5,441 bases of DNA from assembly GCA_030617485.1 (NCBI GenBank), contig JAUWVK010000112.1, forward strand, positions 1-5,441, written 5' to 3'. The notes beneath the pieces were generated by a model. It worked only from the letters and a program-made list of their open reading frames with translations, searched no databases and was not told the DNA's origin. Position 1 is the first letter of the stretch. Every line of letters starts with the position of its first letter. A program made the position numbers and the translations under genes. This document shows positions 1 to 5,441 of the stretch, piece after piece. Origin of the DNA: Gammaproteobacteria bacterium (lineage in GTDB: Bacteria; Pseudomonadota; Gammaproteobacteria; SZUA-152).

Positions 1-468
1 GGAAGCTTTAGTGGAAGTTTTAGCGGTGGTTTTAGATCGGGAGGCTGCTGCCTTAATCTCTATCGAACGTAACTGTTTAGCAACACCATCCAGAATTCCA
101 TTGACAAACTTATGGCCATCTTCAGCACCAAAAGTTTTGGCTAACTCGACGCCTTCGTTAATCACCACCCGGTAAGGAACATCCAGACGGAACGCCATTT
201 CATACGCCCCCAAACGCAATATTGCGCGTTCGATAGGGTCCACTTTGTCTAAATCACGATCCAGTAACGGGGTAATGTGATCATCCAGCTCTTGAAGATT
301 GGCAGGAATTTTGTGCAACAACTCATCAAAATATTCCTGATCCACCTTGGACATATCGTGATCGAGTCTAATCTGCTCGTTCAGGTCAACCAAATCCTGG
401 CCGCTCATTTGCCAGGCGTAGAGTGCCTGTGTTGCCAGGCGTCGAGCTTTATGACGAGCTTTACTCAT
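1..468 (-). CDS. nusB: Transcription antitermination protein NusB (3' end beyond window)
   Basis: NusB is a small all-helical RNA-binding protein that pairs with NusE (ribosomal protein S10) on boxA RNA to promote antitermination on rRNA operons. The frame is open from the ATG at 468 to the left edge, 156 codons without a stop. Family signatures are visible: N-terminal ARHKARRLATQALYAWQ (residues 4-20), PIERAILRLGAYEM (78-91) and the C-terminal block VPYRVVINEGVELAKTFG (97-114) followed by KFVNGILDG (120-128). The E. coli protein is 139 residues and ends soon after that last motif. Here the frame continues into a tail rich in Lys, Ser, Thr and Ala (about 139-156 and onward). An in-frame ATG also lies at 474; I prefer 468 because AGG is about 9 nt upstream of it and only 3 nt from the other. 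The gene follows ribH by 56 nt, its usual gammaproteobacterial position. Identity is firm; the true end is unseen. Confidence 0.95.
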   Translation of the reverse strand, partial: MSKARHKARRLATQALYAWQMSGQDLVDLNEQIRLDHDMSKVDQEYFDELLHKIPANLQELDDHITPLLDRDLDKVDPIERAILRLGAYEMAFRLDVPYRVVINEGVELAKTFGAEDGHKFVNGILDGVAKQLRSIEIKAAASRSKTTAKTSTKAS

Positions 469-524
469 TAGCATTTACCTGAAAATAAGAAGAACTAAAA
501 GAAAAAGATACCTAATCAAAAAAT

Positions 525-998
525 CTAATCCAGATTCTGCAACAGGTTAACCATCTCAATTGCAGACATCGCTGCCTCAACACCTTTATTACCTGCTTTA
601 GTGCCAGCACGTTCAATAGCCTGTTCGATACTATCCACAGTCAATACACCAAAGGCAACGGGGACATCATGTTGTGCAGACACAGCGGCCAATCCTTTGA
701 CACATTCTCCGGCAACATACTCGAAGTGCGGCGTGCCTCCACGAATAACTGCACCCAGCGCGATAATGGCATCGTATTCTTTTTTCGCTGCCATGCGTGC
801 TGCAACCAGAGGCATTTCGAAGGCACCAGGTACTTTTACCAACTGTATACTGCCTTCTTCCGCACCATGTCTTTTCAGCGCATCGATAGCACCATCTACC
901 AGGCTGTCCACAATAAAGCTGTTAAACCGCGAAGCAATAATGCCAAAACGTGCGCCACGGATAGTTAAACCGCCTTCGATAGTTTTAATCGTACTCAT
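525..998 (-). CDS. ribH: 6,7-dimethyl-8-ribityllumazine synthase
   Basis: Lumazine synthase condenses 5-amino-6-ribitylamino-uracil with 3,4-dihydroxy-2-butanone 4-phosphate, the penultimate riboflavin step, in the cytoplasm. The family usually forms pentamers or 60-subunit icosahedral shells; which one applies cannot be told here. The 157-residue length matches the family (E. coli 156). Visible motifs are SRFN (23-26), VPGAFE (56-61), the active-site stretch [14 protein letters not shown] (82-95) with the conserved catalytic His91, FGVLT (116-120), and [10 protein letters not shown] (130-139) supplying the phosphate-binding Arg130 and Lys138. The ATG at 998 has a good AGGA Shine-Dalgarno core 7 nt upstream. 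The gene lies between the RibBX gene (58-nt gap) and nusB (56-nt gap). No defect is visible. Confidence 0.98.
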   Translation of the reverse strand: MSTIKTIEGGLTIRGARFGIIASRFNSFIVDSLVDGAIDALKRHGAEEGSIQLVKVPGAFEMPLVAARMAAKKEYDAIIALGAVIRGGTPHFEYVAGECVKGLAAVSAQHDVPVAFGVLTVDSIEQAIERAGTKAGNKGVEAAMSAIEMVNLLQNLD

Positions 999-1003
999 AA
1001 TTA

Positions 1004-1025
1004 ATTCCTGTTTTAATATTCCTGT
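1004..1025 (-). promoter_or_regulatory. Duplicated ACAGGAAT upstream of ribH, including its ribosome binding site
   Basis: On the minus strand ACAGGAAT occurs twice, at 1018-1025 and 1004-1011, 14 nt apart and each followed by a short A/T-rich run. The downstream copy contains AGGA (1006-1009), 7 nt before the ribH ATG, and is the likely Shine-Dalgarno site. The upstream copy lies too far away to serve that start. The whole 58-nt gap after the RibBX stop is A/T-rich, with no terminator hairpin that I can see. Confidence 0.6.
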
Positions 1026-1056
1026 CTTTACTAATAATCAAAGTACAAATACTAGC

Positions 1057-2169
1057 TTAATCGTGCTCAACATACTCAACCACTTCCAGTCCAAATCCGG
1101 ATAAACTATGCAGGCGTATTGGGGAACTCAGTACGCGCATCTTGCGCACATCCAGATCAAGAAGTATTTGAGCACCGATACCATAAGTTCTCAAATCAGG
1201 GCTGGTTTCTCGTTCTACTTTTTCTTCACCCTCATCTTCTTCATGATACTGCGTGACATGTTGCAAAAGCTCGTCTTTACTCTCTACCTGTCCCAGCAAT
1301 ACGATAACGCCTTCCCCTGCTTCCTGAATATATTTCATTGCACTTTCTAAAGGCCATCCAGAATCACCACGCTGCATACCCAAAACATCGGAAAGGTAAT
1401 GCGGCATATGCACGCGCACCAACGTGGCCTGATCACGTTTAATCTGCCCTTTAACCAAAGCAAAATGAACACCATCATCATGGCGATCTCGGTAGGTCAC
1501 CAAACGAAAATTGCCAAAGCTATTTTTTAATTCACATTCAGCAATCCGTTCAACACTACGCTCATTTTCAAGACGATACCGAATTAAATCTGCAATCGTG
1601 CCGATTTTTAGATCGAATTCTTCAGCGAATTTTTCCAGGTCAGGGCGACGCGCCATGGAACCATCTTCGTTAAGTATTTCTACAATAACCGCAGCGGGCT
1701 CTATACCTGCAAGCCGAGCGAGATCACAACCCGCTTCTGTATGACCTGCTCGAGTCAAGACGCCTCCCGGTTGCGCCATAATGGGAAATATATGACCAGG
1801 TTGAACCAGGTCGTCCGCTTTAGCATTTCCCGCAACAGCCGCCTGAATAGTGACTGCCCTATCCGCAGCAGAGATACCGGTTGTTACACCTTCTGCCGCC
1901 TCAACTGACACAGTAAAGTTAGTTGAATAGGCTGCATTGTTATCGCTCACCATTAAAGGTAACCGTAATAATTCACAACGTTTCTGATTTAGTGTCAGGC
2001 ATATTAAACCGCGCCCATGACGCGCCATGAAATTAACATCCTCGGCACGAACATGACTGGCCGCCATAATGAGGTCGCCTTCGTTTTCACGATCCTCATC
2101 GTCCATAAGGATAACCATCTTACCCTCACGAATATCATTGATAATCTCTTCTATGTTATGCAGTGTCAT
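1057..2169 (-). CDS. ribBX: 3,4-dihydroxy-2-butanone 4-phosphate synthase with degenerate GTP cyclohydrolase II-like domain (RibBX type)
   Basis: The N-terminal domain (about 1-205 of 370) is a complete RibB. It has the acidic metal/catalytic loop [10 protein letters not shown] (23-32), the substrate-binding block [14 protein letters not shown] (91-104), and PGHIFP (124-129) followed by [12 protein letters not shown] (135-146) with its metal-binding His. It converts ribulose 5-phosphate to the four-carbon riboflavin precursor. The C-terminal domain (about 215-370) has the GTP cyclohydrolase II fold signature, for example VRVH (251-254) and [11 protein letters not shown] (326-336). However, the three zinc cysteines are replaced by His257, Gly268 and Ser270, and the usual YLRQEGRGIGL catalytic stretch reads [11 protein letters not shown] (291-301). 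Cyclohydrolase activity is therefore very unlikely. This matches the proteobacterial RibBX variant known from Shewanella. I chose the ATG at 2169, preceded by purine-rich AAGAAGAGA; an in-frame TTG at 2193 would add eight residues not expected in the family. Automated annotation would probably call it ribBA. Confidence 0.93.
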   Translation of the reverse strand: MTLHNIEEIINDIREGKMVILMDDEDRENEGDLIMAASHVRAEDVNFMARHGRGLICLTLNQKRCELLRLPLMVSDNNAAYSTNFTVSVEAAEGVTTGISAADRAVTIQAAVAGNAKADDLVQPGHIFPIMAQPGGVLTRAGHTEAGCDLARLAGIEPAAVIVEILNEDGSMARRPDLEKFAEEFDLKIGTIADLIRYRLENERSVERIAECELKNSFGNFRLVTYRDRHDDGVHFALVKGQIKRDQATLVRVHMPHYLSDVLGMQRGDSGWPLESAMKYIQEAGEGVIVLLGQVESKDELLQHVTQYHEEDEGEEKVERETSPDLRTYGIGAQILLDLDVRKMRVLSSPIRLHSLSGFGLEVVEYVEHD

Positions 2170-2203
2170 TCTCTTCTTTTTACACCCAGTCAAGCATCAT
2201 GTT

Positions 2204-2243
2204 CAAACTTTTCACTTCGGTCTCTTACTTCAGCCTTTTACTT
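2204..2243 (-). repeat. Three imperfect 13-14 bp tandem units at the ribE stop
   Basis: On the minus strand three consecutive units start with AAGT: AAGTAAAAGGCTG (2231-2243), AAGTAAGAGACCG (2218-2230) and AAGTGAAAAGTTTG (2204-2217). The first two agree at 10 of 13 positions; the third is more diverged. The first unit carries the last Lys codon and the TAA stop of ribE, and the array fills over half of the 68-nt gap before the RibBX gene. It is visible directly; any role, such as a decayed microsatellite or a protein/RNA site, is unknown. Confidence 0.45.
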
Positions 2244-2894
2244 TAAGAAGCCATTTTCTGCTAACAGAGACTTCGTAATTCCATCTGGAGATTCTGCTAC
2301 TTTCTCACCCAACAACAATCTTTCAAGATAGCGCGCGATTATATCAACTTCCAGATTCACGTGCTGGCCCACCGTAAATTCACCCATTGTGGTTACGTCC
2401 AGCGTGTGGGGGACGATATTCAATTCAAACTCACAGCCCGCGACACCATTGACTGTCAGACTAATACCATCCACACAAATCGAACCTTTTTCGGCAATAT
2501 ATTTTGCCAGGCTATCAGGCGCCTTGATAACAAAACGTTCCGAGCGGGCATCACCCCAGCGTCGTTTAATTTTACCGACCCCATCCACATGACCACTGAC
2601 CAGATGTCCACCCAAATGGGTCGTTGGCGTGACTGCCATCTCCAAATTCACTTTTGAACCTGTTTTTAATTCACCCAACGTCGTGCGTGATAAAGACTCA
2701 CTGGAAACATCGGCAGAAAAACACTTTGCAGAATATTCTACTGCCGTTAAACACACACCATTCACAGCAATGCTATCGCCCAATGACACACCGGCCATAT
2801 CAAGCGATCCCGTGTTAATTGTCAAATACGCATCACCATCACGTTTATCACATGATTGAATACTTCCGACAGCCTGTATTATTCCCGTAAACAT
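2238..2894 (-). CDS. ribE: Riboflavin synthase, alpha chain
   Basis: Riboflavin synthase dismutates two lumazine molecules into riboflavin and the pyrimidine precursor, the last step of the pathway; the family enzyme is a homotrimer. The 218-residue protein shows the two tandem lumazine-binding domains. Domain 1 begins with the invariant MFTGIIQ (1-7) and includes GDSIAVNGVCLTA (39-51) with the conserved Cys48. The GGHLVSGHVDG stretch (95-105) leads into domain 2, which has KGSICVDGISLTVN (136-149) repeating the domain 1 motif, and ends with NLEVDIIARYLERLL (180-194). A variable tail of about 24 residues follows. The sequence is of the common operon type rather than the divergent E. coli RibC form. 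The ATG at 2894 is fixed by MFTG and lies 5 nt after the ribD stop. No strong Shine-Dalgarno sequence is visible, so translational coupling to ribD is likely. Confidence 0.98.
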   Translation of the reverse strand: MFTGIIQAVGSIQSCDKRDGDAYLTINTGSLDMAGVSLGDSIAVNGVCLTAVEYSAKCFSADVSSESLSRTTLGELKTGSKVNLEMAVTPTTHLGGHLVSGHVDGVGKIKRRWGDARSERFVIKAPDSLAKYIAEKGSICVDGISLTVNGVAGCEFELNIVPHTLDVTTMGEFTVGQHVNLEVDIIARYLERLLLGEKVAESPDGITKSLLAENGFLK

Positions 2895-2899
2895 ATTTA

Positions 2900-4015
2900 T
2901 TAATTTGCCCGTAACCTGGAGGTAATACGCCAGTCTTTACCGACAGATCGCACATCTGTTATTTCCAAATTACTGACTTCGCTCATTTTGGTAATCCCTG
3001 GAAACGTGAATAAACCACGCGCTGAATCACCCATCAACATAGGCGCCATGTAAACCACTAGCTCATCAATCAGACCCGCTTGCATAAAAGCACCACTGAG
3101 TGTCGCGCCAGATTCGATCAGAACTTCATTAAAATTCTCAGCACTCAAAAACATTAACAAAGCAGGAAGCGAAATTTTACCGTTCTCATCTTTAAGCTGC
3201 ACAAGCTCAACGCCCGCCGCTTTTAGGTCATTTAGTTTTTTTTTATTCTTCTGAACCGCATCTGGAGTCGTACAAACTATTGTTTGGCCTGACAGCGATA
3301 GCATACACGCATCAACAGGCATTCTTAACTGGCTATCTAACACTACGCGCGCCGGTTGTAATATCTCTTCATTCTCAAGACGTGCATTCATTGATGGGTC
3401 GTCAGCCAGCACTGTGTCAACACCAGTAACAATGGCGGAGCTCCGAGCGCGTAATTTATGCACATCAAGCCTGGCAGATTCACCAGTAATCCATTGGCTC
3501 TCACCTGAAGCCATCGCGGTACGACCATCCAAACTCATGGCCATTTTACAACGCACAAAAGGACGACCGTGTCGCATGCGTTGCATAAAACCCGGGTTCA
3601 ATGTTTCTGCCTGAGCCGTCATCACACCAACATCAACATCGATGCCCGCTTCGCGTAATTGAGATACACCCTTGCCAGCAACCTGCGGGTTAGGATCTTC
3701 CATTGCGACAACAACTCGTGCCACGCCAGCCTTTATCAAAGCCTTGCTACACGGGGGAGTCTTCCCATGATGACAACAGGGCTCTAACGATACATAAGCC
3801 GTTGCGCCCTGCGCTGCAGCCCCAGCATCATGTAGTGCGACGATTTCCGCATGCGCTTCACCGGCACGTTCATGCCAGCCCTGACCAACTATCTCGCTTT
3901 TATTGACCAGCACACAACCCACACGAGGATTTGGGTCTGCAGTGAACAATCCTCGATTTGCCAGACGAATGGCCTGTGCCATATAGCGAAAATCCTCAGC
4001 TTGAGTCATCGTCAT
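2900..4015 (-). CDS. ribD: Bifunctional diaminohydroxyphosphoribosylaminopyrimidine deaminase / 5-amino-6-(5-phosphoribosylamino)uracil reductase
   Basis: RibD performs the second and third steps of the GTP branch of riboflavin synthesis: hydrolytic deamination of the pyrimidine, then NADPH-dependent reduction of the ribose side chain. The N-terminal cytidine-deaminase-type domain (about 1-150 of 371) has the zinc site His55-Ala-Glu57, with Glu57 as proton shuttle, plus Cys80 and Cys89 in [12 protein letters not shown] (78-89). These sit 5 residues after the E. coli equivalents. The C-terminal reductase domain (about 152-371) shows [11 protein letters not shown] (157-167), ESQWITG (172-178), [12 protein letters not shown] (201-212), [10 protein letters not shown] (301-310) and [13 protein letters not shown] (324-336). 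Length matches E. coli RibD (367). Starts at 4015 and 4009 are both possible; each overlaps the end of nrdR (by 20 or 14 nt), and no strong ribosome binding site separates them. A start at 3982 would trim the first helix. Overlap and a 5-nt gap to ribE suggest coupled translation. Confidence 0.97.
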   Translation of the reverse strand: MTMTQAEDFRYMAQAIRLANRGLFTADPNPRVGCVLVNKSEIVGQGWHERAGEAHAEIVALHDAGAAAQGATAYVSLEPCCHHGKTPPCSKALIKAGVARVVVAMEDPNPQVAGKGVSQLREAGIDVDVGVMTAQAETLNPGFMQRMRHGRPFVRCKMAMSLDGRTAMASGESQWITGESARLDVHKLRARSSAIVTGVDTVLADDPSMNARLENEEILQPARVVLDSQLRMPVDACMLSLSGQTIVCTTPDAVQKNKKKLNDLKAAGVELVQLKDENGKISLPALLMFLSAENFNEVLIESGATLSGAFMQAGLIDELVVYMAPMLMGDSARGLFTFPGITKMSEVSNLEITDVRSVGKDWRITSRLRAN

Positions 4016-4508
4016 CGCCCAGTAAATTCATTTGATTACGTCGTTGTTCGGCAGTGGGGGCTTTTTCAAGACGTTCGATTTCCTCACGGAAAGCATTCAC
4101 ATCTTCAAAACTTCGGTAAACGGATGCGAAACGCACGTATGCAACATGATCCAGGTCACGAAGCTCATCCATCACCCAATGACCCAACGTTACAGATGGA
4201 ACCTCACGATCCCCAGTCGAACGCATGCTTTTTTTAATACGTTCTACAGCAGATTCAATATCTTCGGAATTGACCGGGCGTTTTTCAAGGGCGCGAATAA
4301 TGCCCGCACGCAGTTTGTCTTCATTGAATGGTTCGCGACGCCCATCATTTTTAACCAGCTTTGGCATCACCAGTTCGGCAGATTCAAATGTGGTAAAACG
4401 TTCGCTACAGGTTAGGCACTCACGCCGGCGGCGCACCTCATAACCATCATTCGCAAGACGCGAATCGATAACCTTGGTATCTTCAGCATCGCAAAAAGGA
4501 CAGTGCAT
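3996..4508 (-). CDS. nrdR: Transcriptional repressor NrdR
   Basis: NrdR is a cytoplasmic nucleotide-sensing repressor of ribonucleotide reductase operons, binding NrdR boxes upstream of nrd genes. The 170-residue protein begins MHCPFC and carries the N-terminal zinc ribbon with Cys3, Cys6, Cys31 and Cys34; the basic VRRRREC stretch (25-31) and RFTTFE (37-42) belong to the DNA-binding part. An ATP-cone domain follows (about 49-139), starting [18 protein letters not shown] (49-66) and closing with [19 protein letters not shown] (122-140). A coiled, charged tail ends in four aspartates and two serines. The last 20 nt overlap ribD in another frame. The start is fixed by the zinc ribbon, but the sequence just upstream lacks a recognisable Shine-Dalgarno site. 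Placement ahead of ribD is conserved in Gammaproteobacteria and does not imply a role in riboflavin synthesis. No nrd gene is in view. Confidence 0.98.
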   Translation of the reverse strand: MHCPFCDAEDTKVIDSRLANDGYEVRRRRECLTCSERFTTFESAELVMPKLVKNDGRREPFNEDKLRAGIIRALEKRPVNSEDIESAVERIKKSMRSTGDREVPSVTLGHWVMDELRDLDHVAYVRFASVYRSFEDVNAFREEIERLEKAPTAEQRRNQMNLLGDDDDSS

Positions 4509-4516
4509 GGGGACAG

Positions 4517-4544
4517 AGTAAGGAGTAAAGAGTAAAGATAAAAG
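4517..4544 (-). repeat. Four 7-bp tandem units in the nrdR leader
   Basis: Read on the plus strand, four consecutive 7-mers are AGTAAGG, AGTAAAG, AGTAAAG and ATAAAAG; the middle two are identical. On the coding strand this gives a pyrimidine-rich leader (CTTTACT units) ending 8 nt before the nrdR ATG, where a Shine-Dalgarno sequence would be expected but is absent. Such runs can change copy number by slippage, which would move nrdR relative to upstream signals. Function is unknown. Confidence 0.65.
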
Positions 4545-4588
4545 TTTTTAGTTTTTATTTTTCCTCTTTCATCTTTTCCCTTTTATCT
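4536..4588. repeat. 9-bp inverted repeat spanning the glyA-nrdR gap
   Basis: AGATAAAAG at 4536-4544 is perfectly complementary to CTTTTATCT at 4580-4588, with 35 nt between. The right arm includes the glyA stop codon (4583-4585) and the left arm is the last unit of the 7-bp tandem array. The arms are A/T-rich and the loop is long, so this is at best a weak hairpin in the transcript. It is not a normal terminator: there is no G/C-rich stem followed directly by a U run. Confidence 0.35.
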
Positions 4589-5441
4589 GCTGTACACCGG
4601 CAAGCGCTTACAAATTTCCAGCACTTGCTCTTTAACACGCTCAATGGTCTCTATGGATTCTACATCATCCAGCACATCACAAATCCAGAAACCCAATTCG
4701 CGAGCATCCACTTCATTAAAACCACGAGTGGTAATCGCAGGAGTACCTATGCGAATACCACTGGTGACAAATGGTGATTGCGGATCATTAGGTACAGCAT
4801 TTTTATTCACCGTGATGTTCGCAGCACCCAAAGCTGCATCGGCTTGTTTGCCGGTGATTCCTTTATCGATAAGATCAACCAGGAAGAGGTGATTATCCGT
4901 TCCGCCGGAAACAATATTGTAACCGCGTTCCTGCATAACACCCGCCATGGACTGGGCATTAGCGACGACCTGTTGCTGGTAAGTTTTAAATTCAGGTTCC
5001 AGAGCTTCCTTGAATGCCACGGCTTTGCCCGCAATAACGTGCATCAACGGCCCGCCCTGACTACCTGGGAATACGGCAGAATTAAGCTTTTTCTCGATTT
5101 CTTCGTTAGCTTTGGCCAGAATCAATCCGCCACGAGGACCACGCAAGGTTTTGTGTGTCGTAGTGGTAGTCACATCAGCGATAGCCACCGGATTGGGGTA
5201 AACCCCTGCCGCAATCAAACCCGCCACGTGAGCCATGTCTACAAACAACCAGGCTCCTACGCTGTCGGCAATATCACGGAAACGCTGCCAGTCCACCACA
5301 CGGGAATAGGCCGAAAAGCCGGCCACGATCATCTTTGGCTGGTGTTCCCTGGCCAACGCCTCCACCTGAGCGTAATCGATTTCACCGGTCGCCTCATCCA
5401 GACCGTACTGGATGGCATTGTATAACTTGCCGGATGAGCTC
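4583..5441 (-). CDS. glyA: Serine hydroxymethyltransferase (5' end beyond window)
   Basis: GlyA is the PLP-dependent cytoplasmic enzyme that interconverts serine and glycine while charging tetrahydrofolate with a one-carbon unit. The visible part is 285 codons in frame from 5440 to the TAA at 4583. Aligned by eye with the 417-residue E. coli enzyme, about 130 N-terminal residues are missing. Clear landmarks: SGKLYN near the break; [20 protein letters not shown] with the PLP-contacting Asp and His; [15 protein letters not shown] containing the Schiff-base lysine (98th visible residue); [35 protein letters not shown]; and [16 protein letters not shown] with the substrate-carboxylate arginine. 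The C-terminus ends LPVYSR, like other bacterial forms. Internal GTG or ATG codons near 5365 are not true starts, because conserved sequence continues upstream. nrdR follows after 74 nt, and the same order is common in this class. Confidence 0.98.
   Translation of the reverse strand, partial: SSSGKLYNAIQYGLDEATGEIDYAQVEALAREHQPKMIVAGFSAYSRVVDWQRFRDIADSVGAWLFVDMAHVAGLIAAGVYPNPVAIADVTTTTTHKTLRGPRGGLILAKANEEIEKKLNSAVFPGSQGGPLMHVIAGKAVAFKEALEPEFKTYQQQVVANAQSMAGVMQERGYNIVSGGTDNHLFLVDLIDKGITGKQADAALGAANITVNKNAVPNDPQSPFVTSGIRIGTPAITTRGFNEVDARELGFWICDVLDDVESIETIERVKEQVLEICKRLPVYSR

Noticed and set aside
505..530. Direct repeat GATTAG around the ribH stop
   Set aside because: Two copies of a 6-mer separated by a T run in an A/T-rich gap are expected by chance; no structure or site is supported.
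999..1056. Possible FMN (RFN) riboswitch in the ribH leader
   Set aside because: The gap is only 58 nt and A/T-rich, without the conserved RFN helices or G-rich core. The other gaps are also too short; a riboswitch, if any, would be at a separate rib locus.
601..1104. Plus-strand open frame of 167 codons opposite ribH and the end of the RibBX gene
   Set aside because: It is antisense to two real genes and the gap between them, with Ser/Pro/Ala-rich composition typical of a shadow frame and no family match.
2170..2193. Upstream TTG start extending the RibBX protein by eight residues
   Set aside because: The extra residues (TGCKKKR) are not expected in RibB proteins, and the ATG at 2169 has the purine-rich leader; the run is better explained as that leader.
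4545..4582. Rho-independent terminator after glyA
   Set aside because: The only inverted repeat has A/T-rich 9-bp arms separated by 35 nt and lacks a G/C stem with an adjacent U run on the coding strand.
4778..5425. Long plus-strand open frame (215 codons) opposite glyA
   Set aside because: It lies entirely antisense to strongly conserved GlyA coding sequence, and its translation has no recognisable motif; it is a shadow of glyA codon use.
5436..5441. SacI site GAGCTC exactly at the right edge and HindIII site AAGCTT at 3-8, suggesting a cloned fragment
   Set aside because: Two six-base sites near the ends can occur by chance or reflect how the window was cut; they say nothing about biology.

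Overview
The window is a compact, single-direction block of housekeeping genes. Every recognisable gene lies on the minus strand, so transcription runs from the right edge to the left. In transcription order: glyA (serine hydroxymethyltransferase, 5' end beyond the right edge), nrdR (ribonucleotide reductase repressor), ribD (bifunctional deaminase/reductase), ribE (riboflavin synthase), a ribB-type gene with a degenerate GTP cyclohydrolase II tail (the RibBX variant, usually annotated ribBA), ribH (lumazine synthase) and nusB (antitermination factor, 3' end beyond the left edge).

The order nrdR-ribD-ribE-ribB(A/X)-ribH-nusB is the classic riboflavin cluster of Gammaproteobacteria, and the proteins resemble that class throughout. 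GlyA, NrdR, RibD and RibH are clearly close to their E. coli counterparts. RibE is instead the operon type, unlike the divergent E. coli RibC sequence. The A/T-rich gaps and moderate base composition fit a free-living or marine gammaproteobacterium, but I cannot name a genus.

Functionally, RibD carries out the deamination and reduction steps after GTP ring opening. The RibB domain makes 3,4-dihydroxy-2-butanone 4-phosphate from ribulose 5-phosphate. RibH joins the two branches into lumazine, and RibE dismutates lumazine to riboflavin. The missing step is GTP cyclohydrolase II: the C-terminal domain that should supply it lacks the zinc cysteines and the catalytic region, so an active ribA must lie elsewhere in the genome. 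NrdR and NusB are conserved neighbours rather than pathway enzymes.

Spacing is mixed. nrdR and ribD overlap and ribD/ribE are 5 nt apart, suggesting translational coupling. The other gaps are 56-74 nt, A/T- or purine-rich, and several carry small direct repeats. I see no FMN riboswitch, insertion sequence, tRNA, CRISPR array or convincing rho-independent terminator. No stretch over 300 bases lacks a gene. The best second looks are the degenerate RibBX domain, the 7-bp repeat leader of nrdR without a Shine-Dalgarno sequence, and a basic low-complexity tail on NusB. I do not find a new biological system here.
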